Shown here: piece after piece, positions 38,428-47,193 of the stretch | Layout of the letters: every line of letters starts with the position of its first letter | Position numbering within the stretch: position 1 is the stretch's first letter | From: Micromonospora rubida | GTDB taxonomy: Bacteria > Actinomycetota > Actinomycetes > Mycobacteriales > Micromonosporaceae | Assembly (NCBI RefSeq): GCF_009908295.1 | Contig: NZ_JAAALO010000003.1 | Location: forward strand, 806,001 to 870,000 | DNA: 64,000 nucleotides | Reading direction: 5' to 3' | Notes under the pieces: model-generated | Database searches by the model: none | Told to the model about the DNA's origin: nothing | What the model saw: only the letters and a program-made list of their open reading frames with translations | Program-made: the position numbers and the translations under genes

Positions 38428-38490
38428 TCGAGCACGGACGTGGGCGACCGGCGTCGGTGCGCCGCCCGGCCCGCCGCGCGGTGAGCGCGT

Positions 38491-38496
38491 TACGCT
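38491..38496 (+). promoter_or_regulatory. Possible -10 of the rimP-nusA-infB operon
   Basis: TACGCT 85 bases before the rimP ATG in the divergent spacer with the Tat lipoprotein. No clear -35, so tentative. Confidence 0.3.
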
Positions 38497-38580
38497 CTGC
38501 GCAACCACCGGCGCTCCGCCCCGGTGGTGCACCGGCATGGCGTCCGACCGGGCGCCGTCGTTCACGAAAGGGTGCGCCAG

Positions 38581-39273
38581 ATGACGCAGCGTGGCCGTGC
38601 CACCAGGTCGACGGGGCCGACGGGGAGACCCCGACGCGCCGACGGCCCCCGGGGCGGTGACCGCGTCGGCAGCCCCCGGGGCGACCTCGCGGCCCGGCGG
38701 GCCCGGTTGCGCGCGGTGATCGAGCCGATCGTCAACGAGGCCGGATACGACCTGGAGGACGTCGCCGTCTCCCCGGCCGGGCGCCGGCACGTGGTGCGGG
38801 TGATCGTGGACGCCGACGGCGGGATCAGCCTGGACGCGGTGGCGGACGTCTCCCGGGCCGTCTCCGCCGCGCTCGACGCGGCCGAGGAGGCCGGCGGCGA
38901 CATCCTGGCCGGCGAATACCAGCTGGAGGTCAGCTCCCCCGGGGTGGACCGCCCGCTCACCCTGCCCCGGCACTGGCGGCGCAACGTCGGCCGGCTGGTG
39001 AAGGTGACCGCCCGGGGTGGGCTGCCCGGGCAGCGTGCCGAGCAGCCCACCGGCGACCGCCAGGTCACCGGCCGGGTGGTCGAGGCCGACGACGAGCGCG
39101 TGGTGCTGGAGACCGATTCCGGCCGCGCGGAGTTCCGCCACGCCGAGCTCGGCCCCGGCCGGGTTCAGGTCGAGTTCAACCGCCTCGACGAGGTGGGCGA
39201 CGACGAGCTCGGCGACAACGAGGACATTGACGACATCGACGACGAAGATGATGTGGAGGACGAGGAGAGGTGA
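38581..39273 (+). CDS. rimP: Ribosome maturation factor RimP
   Basis: A 230-residue RimP. The conserved core runs from [19 protein letters not shown] through [20 protein letters not shown] and [15 protein letters not shown] to the SH3-like C-domain. It assists late assembly of the 30S subunit. A basic N-terminal extension of about 45 residues and an acidic tail ([18 protein letters not shown]) are longer than in E. coli and probably disordered. The ATG at 38581 is chosen over an upstream in-frame ATG that would add non-conserved residues. nusA overlaps by GTGA. Confidence 0.95.
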   Translation: MTQRGRATRSTGPTGRPRRADGPRGGDRVGSPRGDLAARRARLRAVIEPIVNEAGYDLEDVAVSPAGRRHVVRVIVDADGGISLDAVADVSRAVSAALDAAEEAGGDILAGEYQLEVSSPGVDRPLTLPRHWRRNVGRLVKVTARGGLPGQRAEQPTGDRQVTGRVVEADDERVVLETDSGRAEFRHAELGPGRVQVEFNRLDEVGDDELGDNEDIDDIDDEDDVEDEER

Positions 39274-40313
39274 ACATCGACCTCGCGGCGCTGCGCGCAC
39301 TCGAGCGCGAGCGGGAGATCCCGTTCGACACGATCCTCGCGGCGATCGAGACCGCGCTGCTGACCGCCTACCGGCACACCGACGGGGCCGAATCGCACGC
39401 CCGGGTGGAGATCGACCGGAAGTCCGGCGCGGCCCTGGTCTACGCCCAGGAGTTGGACGAAGACGGCAGCGTGGTGCGGGAGCGGGACGACACCCCGCAC
39501 GACTTCGGCCGGATCGCGGCCATGACCGCCAAGCAGGTGATCCTCCAGCGGCTGCGGGAGGCCACCGACGAGGTGCACTTCGGCGAGTACGTCGGCCGCG
39601 ACGGTGACCTGGTCACCGGCGTGGTGCAGGCGCACGAGGCGCGGTCCGAGAAGGGCATCGTCAGCGTCGACCTCGGCAAGCTGGAGGGCGTGCTGCCGCA
39701 GTCCGAGCAGGTCCCCGGCGAGCGGTACGCGCACGGCGAGCGGATCCGCTGCGTCGTGGTGCACGTCGCCAAGGGGATGCGCGGCCCACAGATCACCCTC
39801 TCCCGGTCCCACCCGGGGCTGGTGAAGAAGCTGTTCGCGCTGGAGGTCCCGGAGATCGCCGACGGGACCGTGGAGATCGGTGCCATCGCCCGCGAGGCCG
39901 GCCACCGCACGAAGATCGCGGTGCGTTCCACCACGCCGGGCGTGAACGCCAAGGGCGCCTGCATCGGCCCGATGGGCCAGCGCGTCCGTGCGGTGATGAG
40001 CGAGCTGCACGGTGAGAAGATCGACATCATCGACTGGTCGGACGACCCGGCCACCTTCGTCGGCAACGCGCTGTCGCCGGCCAAGGCGCTGCGGGTCGAG
40101 GTGGTCGACCTGGCCACCCGCACCGCCCGGGTGACCGTGCCGGACTTCCAGCTCTCGCTGGCGATCGGCCGGGAGGGGCAGAACGCCCGACTTGCGGCCC
40201 GGATGACCGGTTGGCGGATCGACACCCGGTCTGATGCGGAGCAGGCCACCACGCCTACGCGGAGCGGGGCCGATCACGTCCGGGAGCCGGGCGGAGCGAT
40301 CTCGGGAAGCTAG
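39270..40313 (+). CDS. nusA: Transcription termination/antitermination factor NusA
   Basis: A 347-residue NusA. N-terminal RNA polymerase-binding domain (about 1-105), S1 domain (about 110-185, [20 protein letters not shown]), KH1 (about 200-260, [26 protein letters not shown]) and KH2 (about 270-330) with [18 protein letters not shown]. Like other actinobacterial NusA proteins it lacks the C-terminal acidic repeats of E. coli. It binds nascent RNA and polymerase to control pausing and termination. GTG start overlaps rimP by four bases. Confidence 0.95.
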   Translation: MNIDLAALRALEREREIPFDTILAAIETALLTAYRHTDGAESHARVEIDRKSGAALVYAQELDEDGSVVRERDDTPHDFGRIAAMTAKQVILQRLREATDEVHFGEYVGRDGDLVTGVVQAHEARSEKGIVSVDLGKLEGVLPQSEQVPGERYAHGERIRCVVVHVAKGMRGPQITLSRSHPGLVKKLFALEVPEIADGTVEIGAIAREAGHRTKIAVRSTTPGVNAKGACIGPMGQRVRAVMSELHGEKIDIIDWSDDPATFVGNALSPAKALRVEVVDLATRTARVTVPDFQLSLAIGREGQNARLAARMTGWRIDTRSDAEQATTPTRSGADHVREPGGAISGS

Positions 40314-40316
40314 GGG

Positions 40317-40322
40317 TAGACT
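40317..40322 (+). promoter_or_regulatory. Internal -10 element before ylxR, leaderless arrangement
   Basis: TAGACT seven bases before the GTG at 40330, right after the nusA stop. It suggests a second promoter inside the operon driving ylxR-infB. Confidence 0.45.
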
Positions 40323-40329
40323 TCTTCCG

Positions 40330-40662
40330 GTGGTACGACGCGCGCTGCCGGAGCGCACCTGTGTGGGTTGCCGGCGACGTGCGCCGGCCAGCGAATTGCT
40401 GCGAATGGTCGCGGTCGGCAACGAGGCTGGTCACAGCCTCCGTCCTGACCCGGCTCGCAGGCTGCCGGGTCGGGGAGCGAACATGCACCCGGATCCGGCC
40501 TGCTTCGCGCTGGCGGTGCGGCGGCGTGCCTTCGGGCGTGCGCTGCGGGTCACCGGGGTCGTCGATCACGGTGAGCTGGCCGAGCATCTCGATGCGCCAA
40601 CCACTACGTCAGGTCATCCCGACCGGGCGAGGGTCGCTAGCAAGGTAGGACGACCGACATGA
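40330..40662 (+). CDS. ylxR: YlxR-family (DUF448) RNA-binding protein
   Basis: A 110-residue small basic protein. PERTCVGCRRRAPASELLRM and LPGRGANMHPDPACFALAVR are the YlxR signature (CxGC, GRGA). In B. subtilis and other bacteria the gene sits between nusA and infB, as here; YlxR binds RNA and has been linked to RNase P and to transcriptional control. The GTG start follows a -10 hexamer by seven bases and has no ribosome site, so it may be translated from a leaderless transcript as well as from read-through. Confidence 0.9.
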   Translation: MVRRALPERTCVGCRRRAPASELLRMVAVGNEAGHSLRPDPARRLPGRGANMHPDPACFALAVRRRAFGRALRVTGVVDHGELAEHLDAPTTTSGHPDRARVASKVGRPT

Positions 40663-40755
40663 GCACACGATGAAGTTCCTGAAATGACCAGGCTTCAAGT
40701 GCACGAGTGAGGTTGTTGCGGGTGCTGCCCGCACGACCTCGGAGTGAGGAGTGCA

Positions 40756-43700
40756 GTGGCAGGTAAGGCCCGCGTACACGAGCTTGCTAAGGAGCTCGGG
40801 GTCGAAAGCAAGACCGTTCTCGCCAAGTTGAAGGAAATGGGCGAGTTCGTGAAGTCCGCGTCCAGCACCGTCGAGGCGCCTGTCGCCCGGCGGCTGCGCA
40901 ACGCATTCGTCGCCTCCGCCGGTTCCCCGGCGCCGTCCGCCCCTCCGGCGGCCGCCCCGAGTGCGACGCCGACCCCGACTCCGTCCCCGTCCCCGGTTCC
41001 CGGTGCACCCCGGGTCGCGGCGAAGCCGATGCCGCCGCGGCGGCCCGGCCCGCCGACCCCCGGCCCGAAGCCCAAGGGGCCAGTTCCCGGCCTGCCGCAG
41101 CCGGCGACCCCGGTCGCCAAGCCGGCGAGTGCCCACGACATCGAGGTGGCGGCCGCCGAGGCGCGCGCCGCCGCGCTGAAGGCCGAGCAGGAGGCCGCGG
41201 TCAAGGCCGCCCAGGCCGCCCGGCAGCAGCAGCGAGAGAACGTCCGTCGGGAGCCACCCGCCGAGGGTGGTCCCCGTCCCGGTCCGCGCCCGAACACGGG
41301 TCCGGGCGCGGGTCCGGGTGCGATGCCGCCCCGGCCGGGTTCCCCGGCCGCCGGCCGCCCCGGTGCCCCGGCCCCGGGCCCGGGTGCCCGTCCGGGCGGT
41401 CGTCCGCCGGCGCGCAGCGCCGGTAACAACCCGTTCGGTATCCAGGGCGGTCAGCAGCAGCGGCCCCCGGCCGCCGGTGGTGGCGGTCCCCGCCCGAACC
41501 CGTCGTCGATGCCGCCTCGGCCGAGTCCGGCCTCCATGCCGCCTCGGCCCAGCCCGGCCTCCATGCCGAGCCAGCGCCCCGGTCGTCCTGGTGGCGGCCC
41601 CGGCGCGGGTCGTCCCGGCGGCGGCGGTGGCGCGGGTCGTCCCGGCGGTGGCGGTGGCGGTGGCTTCCGCGGCGGTCCCGGTGGCGGTGGCGGTGGCGGT
41701 GGCTTCCGCGGCGGTCCCGGTGGTGCCGGTGCCGGTGCCGGTGGCGGTGGCTACCGCGGCGGTCCCGGTGGCGGCGGTGGTGCTCCCGGCGGCGGTTTCC
41801 GTCCGGGCGCCCCGGCCGGTGGCGGTGGTCGTCCGGGTGGTGGCGGCCGTGGCCGTGGCGGCGGCGCCGCGGGTGCCTTCGGGCGTCCGGGCGGTAGGCC
41901 GACCCGTGGCCGCAAGTCCAAGAAGCAGCGCAGACAGGAGTTCGACAACCTGTCGGCCCCGACCATGAGCTCGGGTGCCCCCCGGGGTCAGGGTCAGGTC
42001 GTCAGGCTCTCCCGTGGCGCCTCGCTGTCGGACTTCGCCGACAGGATCAACGCCAACCCGGGTTCCCTGGTCCAGGAGATGTTCAACCTGGGCGAGATGG
42101 TCACGGCGACCCAGTCCTGCTCCGACGAGACCCTGCTGCTGCTGGGTGAGCACCTCGGCTTCGACGTGCAGATCGTCAGCCCGGAGGACGAGGACCGCGA
42201 GCTGCTCGCGCAGTTCAACATCGACCTCGACGCCGAGGTCGCGGAGGACCGCCTGGTCAGCCGTGCGCCGGTGGTGACCGTCATGGGTCACGTCGACCAC
42301 GGTAAGACCAAGCTGCTCGACGCGATCCGCAAGGCGAACGTCGTGGCCGGCGAGGCGGGTGGCATCACCCAGCACATCGGTGCCTACCAGGTCCACGTCC
42401 CGCACGACGGCGTGGACCGGGCCGTGACCTTCATCGACACCCCGGGCCACGAGGCGTTCACCGCCATGCGTGCCCGTGGTGCCCAGGTCACCGACATCGT
42501 GGTGCTGGTGGTCGCGGCCGACGACGGCGTGATGCCGCAGACGATCGAGGCGTTGAACCACGCCAAGGCGGCGGACGTGCCGATCGTGGTCGCGGTCAAC
42601 AAGGTCGACAAGCCGGACGCCAACCCGGACAAGGTCCGCCAGCAGCTGACCGAGTACGGCCTGGTCGCCGAGGAGTACGGCGGCGAGACGATGTTCGTCA
42701 ACGTGGCCGCGAAGCCGGGCATCGGCATCGAGGAGCTGCTCGAGGCGGTCCTGCTGACCGCCGACGCGTCGCTGGAGCTGACCGCTCCGATCGACGGGCC
42801 GGCGCAGGGTGTTGCCATCGAGGCGCACCTGGACAAGGGTCGCGGTGCGGTGGCGACGGTGCTGGTGCAGAAGGGCACCCTGCGGGCGGGCGACTCCATC
42901 GTCGCCGGCGGGGCGCACGGCCGGGTCCGGGCGATGCTCGACGAGAACGGCAACCAGGTCGCCGAGGCGGGTCCGGCCCGTCCGGTGCTGGTGCTCGGTC
43001 TCACCGCGGTCCCCGGGGCGGGCGACACCTTCCTCGCCGCGGCGGACGACCGCACGGTGCGTCAGATCGCCGAGCAGCGGCAGGCACGGCGGCGGGCGGC
43101 GTCCTTCGCCAACTCCCGTGGCCGGGCCACCCTCGAGACGCTCATGGAGCAGCTCAAGGAGGGCGAGAAGACCTCGCTCAACCTGGTGCTCAAGGGCGAC
43201 GTCTCCGGTTCCGTGGAGGCCCTCGAGGACGCCCTGTTCAACCTGGACATCCCGGAGGAGGTCCAGCTCAGGATCATCCACCGGGGCGTGGGTGCGATCA
43301 CCGAGAGCGACGTCATGCTCGCGAGCGCCTCGTCCGAGGCGGTCACGATCATCGGCTTCAACGTGCGGGCCGCCAACAAGGTCCGCGAGATCGCCGACCG
43401 CGAGGGCGTGGAGATCCGGTACTACACGGTCATCTACCAGGCCATCGAGGAGATCGACGCCGCGCTCAAGGGGCTGCTCAAGCCGGAGTACGAAGAGGTC
43501 GAGCTGGGCAGCGCGGAGATCCGCGACGTCTTCCGCTCGTCCAAGGTCGGCAACATCTCCGGCTGTATCGTCCGGTCCGGGATCCTGCGCCGCAACGCCA
43601 AGGCGCGGCTGCTGCGGGACGGGCAGGTGGTGGCGGACAACCTCACCATCAGCTCGCTCAAGCGGTTCAAGGACGACGCGACGGAGGTCCGCGAGGGCTT

Positions 43701-43791
43701 CGAGTGTGGTTTGACCCTGACCGGTTACAACAACGTTCAGGTCGGCGACATCATCGAGACCTTCGAGATGCGGGAGAAGCCGCGCGCCTGA
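40756..43791 (+). CDS. infB: Translation initiation factor IF-2
   Basis: A 1011-residue IF-2. N-terminal [20 protein letters not shown] helix domain, then a very long Pro/Ala- and Gly/Arg-rich linker (about 55-395) with [10 protein letters not shown] repeats, the IF2-N region [11 protein letters not shown], and the GTPase domain with G1 GHVDHGKT (511-518), switch DTPGHEAF, and NKVDKPD; domains II-IV end with [15 protein letters not shown]. It places initiator tRNA on the 30S subunit and promotes 70S joining. GTG at 40756 is used because it opens the conserved [17 protein letters not shown] lies four bases upstream, and an in-frame GTG at 40744 is the alternative. Confidence 0.95.
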   Translation: MAGKARVHELAKELGVESKTVLAKLKEMGEFVKSASSTVEAPVARRLRNAFVASAGSPAPSAPPAAAPSATPTPTPSPSPVPGAPRVAAKPMPPRRPGPPTPGPKPKGPVPGLPQPATPVAKPASAHDIEVAAAEARAAALKAEQEAAVKAAQAARQQQRENVRREPPAEGGPRPGPRPNTGPGAGPGAMPPRPGSPAAGRPGAPAPGPGARPGGRPPARSAGNNPFGIQGGQQQRPPAAGGGGPRPNPSSMPPRPSPASMPPRPSPASMPSQRPGRPGGGPGAGRPGGGGGAGRPGGGGGGGFRGGPGGGGGGGGFRGGPGGAGAGAGGGGYRGGPGGGGGAPGGGFRPGAPAGGGGRPGGGGRGRGGGAAGAFGRPGGRPTRGRKSKKQRRQEFDNLSAPTMSSGAPRGQGQVVRLSRGASLSDFADRINANPGSLVQEMFNLGEMVTATQSCSDETLLLLGEHLGFDVQIVSPEDEDRELLAQFNIDLDAEVAEDRLVSRAPVVTVMGHVDHGKTKLLDAIRKANVVAGEAGGITQHIGAYQVHVPHDGVDRAVTFIDTPGHEAFTAMRARGAQVTDIVVLVVAADDGVMPQTIEALNHAKAADVPIVVAVNKVDKPDANPDKVRQQLTEYGLVAEEYGGETMFVNVAAKPGIGIEELLEAVLLTADASLELTAPIDGPAQGVAIEAHLDKGRGAVATVLVQKGTLRAGDSIVAGGAHGRVRAMLDENGNQVAEAGPARPVLVLGLTAVPGAGDTFLAAADDRTVRQIAEQRQARRRAASFANSRGRATLETLMEQLKEGEKTSLNLVLKGDVSGSVEALEDALFNLDIPEEVQLRIIHRGVGAITESDVMLASASSEAVTIIGFNVRAANKVREIADREGVEIRYYTVIYQAIEEIDAALKGLLKPEYEEVELGSAEIRDVFRSSKVGNISGCIVRSGILRRNAKARLLRDGQVVADNLTISSLKRFKDDATEVREGFECGLTLTGYNNVQVGDIIETFEMREKPRA

Positions 43792-43805
43792 CCCGTTCGA
43801 CACAC

Positions 43806-43848
43806 TGATCAAGGGGTTTACGCCCGAACGGCGTAAACCCCTTGATCA
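43806..43848 (+). terminator. Perfect 19-bp-arm hairpin after infB
   Basis: TGATCAAGGGGTTTACGCC and its exact complement GGCGTAAACCCCTTGATCA around the loop CGAAC, starting 14 bases after the infB stop. The AAGGGG/CCCCTT arms make a stable stem; works as infB terminator and resembles dispersed GATCA-ended repeats. Confidence 0.8.
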
Positions 43849-43866
43849 TGTGGGGGTCGCTGCGAG

Positions 43867-43872
43867 TATCGT
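43867..43872 (+). promoter_or_regulatory. -10 element of the DUF503 gene, leaderless arrangement
   Basis: TATCGT eight bases before the ATG at 43881, just after the infB terminator. Confidence 0.45.
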
Positions 43873-43880
43873 CCGGGGCG

Positions 43881-44183
43881 ATGTTCACCGGAACCGCGGT
43901 CTTCGACCTGCTGCTGCCGGGCGACTCCCGGTCGCTCAAAGCCAAGAGATCATACGTACGGCCGATCGTGGCGGCGCTGCGCCGCTTCGAGGTGTCGGCC
44001 GCCGAGGTGGGAGCGCTCGACCTGCACGGTCGGGCGGAGATAGCCGTGGCCGTGGTGGCCGCGGAGGGCGCGCACGTGCGCGAGGTGCTCGACTCGTGCG
44101 AGCACCTCGTCGCGGGCCGTCCCGAGGTCGAGCTGCTGTCGGTGCGTCGCCACCTGTACGGCGACGGTGACGGCGACGACTGA
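43881..44183 (+). CDS. DUF503 family protein (YlxP-like)
   Basis: A 100-residue protein: FTGTAVFDLLLPGDSRSLKA followed by KRSYVRPIVAALRRFEVSAAEV and AEIAVAVVAAEGAHVREVLD is the DUF503/YlxP fold, a ferredoxin-like protein found between infB and rbfA in many Gram-positives. Its function is unknown; position suggests a ribosome-linked role. The ATG at 43881 gives the family length; 13 extra upstream codons are possible but not conserved. Confidence 0.9.
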   Translation: MFTGTAVFDLLLPGDSRSLKAKRSYVRPIVAALRRFEVSAAEVGALDLHGRAEIAVAVVAAEGAHVREVLDSCEHLVAGRPEVELLSVRRHLYGDGDGDD

Positions 44184-44234
44184 CGGGCGCTGGGCGGTGA
44201 CGCCCGTGCCCGGCGGTCGACCCGACTGTGAAGG

Positions 44235-44240
44235 TAGTGT
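44235..44240 (+). promoter_or_regulatory. Possible -10 of rbfA
   Basis: TAGTGT about 80 bases upstream of the rbfA ATG in the DUF503-rbfA spacer, one of the few A/T-containing stretches there. Confidence 0.3.
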
Positions 44241-44320
44241 TCGAATTGTTGGCTGGTCGGATCCGGCGGCGCACCGCGCCCCGGGCCGGCCGGGAGTAGG
44301 ACGCCGTGGAGGTGGGCGAG

Positions 44321-44812
44321 ATGACGGATCCGGCCAAGGTACGCCGGCACGCGGAGCGGATTCGCGAACTGGTCGCGTCGGTGGTGCGGAGCCAGATCAA
44401 GGACCCCCGGCTCGGCATGATCACTATCACAGACGCCCGGATCACCGCGGATCTGCGCGACGCGACGGTCTTCTACACCGTCCTCGGCGACGCGGCGGAG
44501 CAGGCCAGCACGGCGGCGGCGCTGGAGAGCGCCAAGGGGATGCTGCGCAGCACGGTCGGCAAGGCTCTCGGGCTGCGCCACTCGCCGTCGCTGACCTTCG
44601 TCCTCGACGACGTGCAGGACCAGGTCAAGCAGATCGACGACCTGCTGGTCCAGGCCCGCACCGCCGACGCCGAGGTGCAGCGCCTCGCCGCCGGTGCCCG
44701 GTACGCGGGCGAGGCCCAGCCGTACCGGGTGGACGACGAGGACGAGGACGGGGACTCCGCCGACGAGGGGGCCGCCGACGAGCAGACCCCGCGCGGCGCG
44801 GACCGGCCGTGA
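44321..44812 (+). CDS. rbfA: Ribosome-binding factor A
   Basis: A 163-residue KH-like protein: RHAERIRELVASVVRSQIKDPRLGMITITD, split here by strand and helix, and the C-terminal LRHSPSLTFVLDD are the RbfA core (about 1-118). It assists 16S rRNA 5'-end maturation and 30S assembly. A 45-residue acidic tail (VDDEDEDGDSADEGAADEQ) is extra and probably disordered. The ATG is chosen for GGAGGTGG six bases upstream. nrnA overlaps its stop by GTGA. Confidence 0.94.
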   Translation: MTDPAKVRRHAERIRELVASVVRSQIKDPRLGMITITDARITADLRDATVFYTVLGDAAEQASTAAALESAKGMLRSTVGKALGLRHSPSLTFVLDDVQDQVKQIDDLLVQARTADAEVQRLAAGARYAGEAQPYRVDDEDEDGDSADEGAADEQTPRGADRP

Positions 44813-45912
44813 CAGGGGCCGCCGCCCGGCCCGCCGACACCGGCCCTGCCGTGACAGAGCTCGCCGACACCGGCGCTGCTGTGGCAGGGGCCGCCGTCGG
44901 GCCCGGCCCGGGCGAGGCCGACTGGGCAGCCGCCGTCGAGGCGGTACGCGGCCTGCCGGCCGACGCCCGGGTCCTGCTGATCTGCCACGTCAACCCCGAC
45001 GGGGACGCGCTGGGCAGCATGCTCGGCTTCGCGCTGGGCCTGCGGCAGCTCGGCGTACGCCGGTTGCAGGCGACCTTCCCCGGCCCGCCCGAGGTGCCGG
45101 AGCCGATCCGCGGCCTGCCCGGGATGGACCTGCTGGTCCCGGAGGCGGACGCGGACCCGGCGCCGGAGCTGGTCGTCTGCTTCGACGCGGCGAGTGAGTC
45201 GCGGCTCGGCGGCCTGGTCGACCGGCTGGAGACCGCCGGGGCCGCGCTGGTGCTCGACCATCACGCCTCGAACACCCGGTTCGGCGGGATCAACCTGGTC
45301 GACCCCCGGGCGGCGGCCACCTCGGTGGTGGCCGAGGAGTTGCTGACCCGGCTCGGGGTGACCCTGGACGCGGCGATCGCCGAGTGCCTCTACGTCGCGC
45401 TGACCACCGACACCGGGTCGTTCCGGTTCGAGGCGACCACCCCGGCGGTGCACGAGCTGGCGGCCCGGCTGCTGGCCACCGGAATCCGGCCCGGTGACAT
45501 CTCCCGCCGGGTCTTCGACACCCGGCCCTTCGGCGCGGTGCGGCTGTTCGGCGAGGTGCTCTGCCGGGCCCGCCTGGAGCCGGCGGCGGCCGGAGGCCAC
45601 GGCCTCGTCTGGACGTACGCCACGCTCGACGACCTGGTTCGGCACGACCAGCGACCGTACGTGCTGGAGGCTCTGATCGATTCGGTCCGGTGCACCGCCG
45701 AGGCCGACGTGAGCTGCGTGGTCAAGCAGGTCCGCCCGGCGGAGTGGGCGGTGTCGATGCGCAGCAAGGGCGCGGTGGACGTGAGCCGCGTCGCGGTCGC
45801 CCTCGGCGGCGGCGGTCACCGGCTCGCGGCCGGCTTCACCGGTCGCGGCACCGTCGAGGATGTGGTGGCCGGCATCCGTGCGGAGCTGGACAAGGCGTTG
45901 ATCGAGGCGTAG
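44809..45912 (+). CDS. nrnA: DHH/DHHA1 phosphoesterase, nanoRNase/pAp phosphatase
   Basis: A 367-residue DHH-family protein. Motifs HVNPDGDALGSMLGF, FDAASESRLGG and DHHASNTRFGG carry the metal-binding Asp/His set; the C-terminal DHHA1 domain ends in ALGGGGHRLAAGFTGRG. NrnA proteins degrade short oligoribonucleotides and dephosphorylate 3'-phosphoadenosine 5'-phosphate. The first about 40 residues are an Ala/Thr/Gly-rich extension; if GTG at 44809 is not used, a later GTG would remove part of it. Position after rbfA matches the mycobacterial order. Confidence 0.93.
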   Translation: MTGAAARPADTGPAVTELADTGAAVAGAAVGPGPGEADWAAAVEAVRGLPADARVLLICHVNPDGDALGSMLGFALGLRQLGVRRLQATFPGPPEVPEPIRGLPGMDLLVPEADADPAPELVVCFDAASESRLGGLVDRLETAGAALVLDHHASNTRFGGINLVDPRAAATSVVAEELLTRLGVTLDAAIAECLYVALTTDTGSFRFEATTPAVHELAARLLATGIRPGDISRRVFDTRPFGAVRLFGEVLCRARLEPAAAGGHGLVWTYATLDDLVRHDQRPYVLEALIDSVRCTAEADVSCVVKQVRPAEWAVSMRSKGAVDVSRVAVALGGGGHRLAAGFTGRGTVEDVVAGIRAELDKALIEA

Positions 45913-45976
45913 ATCAGGGACGACTCCGGGGGGCGGTGGTCTTCCCGCGCTCCGCTGCGGCGGGGAGAATTGTGGG

Positions 45977-46384
45977 ATGGATCACCCGCGCGAGCTCATC
46001 GTCACGGAGCCCCGGGTCTGGGACCGTCCCGTGGTCTCCGTGCCGGTGCTGGTCTGTCTCTCCCTCGTCGGCGGGCAACTGCCCTCGTTCTCCGCCTCGG
46101 CGAACCTCTACACGCTCGGCACCGGGGGCGCGTTGATCTGGCTGGGCCTGGGTGCCCGGGTGTCGCGCCGGCCGGCGCCCCGCCGGCTCGGCGCGGGCGT
46201 GGTCTGGTGGCTGGTCCCGGTGGCCGTGTTCGGCGTGTTCGAGGGGACCACCTTCGTCCTGCACGCCGGCGACGAGTTCCCCACCCTTTCCCGGCTGGCC
46301 GATCCGTTGCTGGAGGACGAGCTGGTCCGCTCGGCGGCCTGGTTCGCCTGGCTCGCCGCGTTCTGGGGGCTGGTGCGGCGATGA
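45977..46384 (+). CDS. Small integral membrane protein
   Basis: A 135-residue protein with about four hydrophobic segments: VVSVPVLVCLSLVGG, LYTLGTGGALIWLGLGA, GVVWWLVPVAVFGVFEGTTF and LVRSAAWFAWLAAFWGLV. No family recognised with confidence. The stop overlaps the next start (ATGA), so it is co-translated with a second small membrane protein; the two may form one complex. ATG with GGGGAG about 10 bases upstream. Confidence 0.75.
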   Translation: MDHPRELIVTEPRVWDRPVVSVPVLVCLSLVGGQLPSFSASANLYTLGTGGALIWLGLGARVSRRPAPRRLGAGVVWWLVPVAVFGVFEGTTFVLHAGDEFPTLSRLADPLLEDELVRSAAWFAWLAAFWGLVRR

Positions 46385-46593
46385 TGCGGGCACTCGCCAT
46401 CGGCGGCTTCGTCACCGCCCTGGCGCTTTTTGTCGCGGTCGAGTGGGCCGCCCGCCGGCCGGGCTCCCGGATCCCGTCGTCGGCCGACGTCTGCGCCTAC
46501 GTGATGCGCTACGAGGTGGGCCCGGTGCCCGTCGGCCGGATCGGCCTGTTCGGCTTCTGGTGGTGGCTCGGCTGGCACTTCCTGGCCCGCTGA
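46381..46593 (+). CDS. 70-residue membrane protein, possibly DUF6186
   Basis: Two hydrophobic segments, AIGGFVTALALFVAVEWAA and GRIGLFGFWWWLGWHFLA, separated by a 25-residue polar loop (RRPGSRIPSSADVCAYVMRYEVG). The C-terminal W-W-W-x-G-W-H-F-L-A pattern is shared by a family of very short actinobacterial proteins annotated as DUF6186 (from memory; moderate certainty). ATGATG start: the first ATG overlaps the upstream stop, and the second would also fit. Confidence 0.72.
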   Translation: MMRALAIGGFVTALALFVAVEWAARRPGSRIPSSADVCAYVMRYEVGPVPVGRIGLFGFWWWLGWHFLAR

Positions 46594-46900
46594 GGGGCGC
46601 TCACCGCCGTCCCTGACCCTCCGGCCGGCCCGGCGGGAGCCTCACCCTGTCCAGATGACGGGAAGAGTGGGCAGCATGTGGACCTGAACGATAATTTGGG
46701 AATCGACCGGTGTCGTGTCCCGCGGTGCTGGTCGACGGTGGTGGCGCCGCACCCGGCACCGCCTCCCTCCAGGGTCCGACCGACCCGGGCGCACGCCCAG
46801 ACCGGCCGCTCCGGTGACCCCGGGCCGCCCGTCAGGCGCCAGCACGACCGGCCGCAGGGCCACCACGTCGCCGTGGCCCGCACCCTGGAAGGACCGAATC
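46594..46900. other. 307-base spacer upstream of a small ORF
   Basis: No gene seen. An A/T-richer patch GAACGATAATTTGGGAATCG near 46685-46705 could hold a promoter. A 7-bp hairpin GGGCCAC/GTGGCCC (46857-46879) sits just before the ribosome site of the 29-residue frame at 46901. Confidence 0.4.
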
Positions 46901-46990
46901 ATGTCGAGCAAGCCCAAGACCGAGAACACCGACGAGGCACGCGAGCAGGCCCGCCGCGCGCTGCAGACGTCGATGGACACCCGCCAGTGA
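46901..46990 (+). CDS. Possible 29-residue small protein
   Basis: ATG-started frame encoding MSSKPKTENTDEAREQARRA followed by LQTSMDTRQ. GGAAGGACC 5-13 bases upstream is a good ribosome site, codon third positions are mostly G/C, and the sequence is highly charged and helix-forming (TDEAREQARRALQTSM). It lies alone between the small membrane protein pair and the MATE exporter and is too short for standard gene calling. Similar tiny charged proteins are widespread in actinobacteria, but no name is offered. Confidence 0.45.
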   Translation: MSSKPKTENTDEAREQARRALQTSMDTRQ

Positions 46991-47043
46991 CCCAGGCCAC
47001 CCGGCACTGATGCCCGACCCCGCCCACAAGCCCCGCGCCGGGT

Positions 47044-47103
47044 GCACTTTCCGGGAAAGAGTGCCTTAGGTCGCCCACGAGGCCACTCTTTCCCGGAAAG
47101 TGC
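47044..47103. repeat. Perfect 20-bp inverted repeat, 20-base loop
   Basis: GCACTTTCCGGGAAAGAGTG (47044-47063) and its exact reverse complement (47084-47103). The stem contains TTCCGGGAAA, unusually A/T-containing for the region. Lies between the small ORF and the MATE gene; may be a miniature dispersed repeat or terminator. Confidence 0.85.
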
Positions 47104-47193
47104 GCGCGGGGTGGTGGGTCGTGTCGTCACGGCGATGGGTAAGGAATAGCTCTTGTTGTGATCCTTACCTTTGCCGTGTCAGGATCGGTGGCG

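Noticed and set aside
41630..41850. Dense GGC/GGT repeats in infB, possible minisatellite or CRISPR-like array
   Set aside because: In-frame Gly-Arg-Phe repeats of the IF-2 linker; no spacers of unique sequence between identical repeats.
40609..43812. 1067-codon minus-strand frame opposite infB
   Set aside because: Thr/Ala/Arg low complexity arising from the Gly/Pro linker of IF-2.
44221..44260. TTCGAATTG considered as a tRNA T-loop
   Set aside because: No acceptor or anticodon stems around it; no tRNA found in the window.
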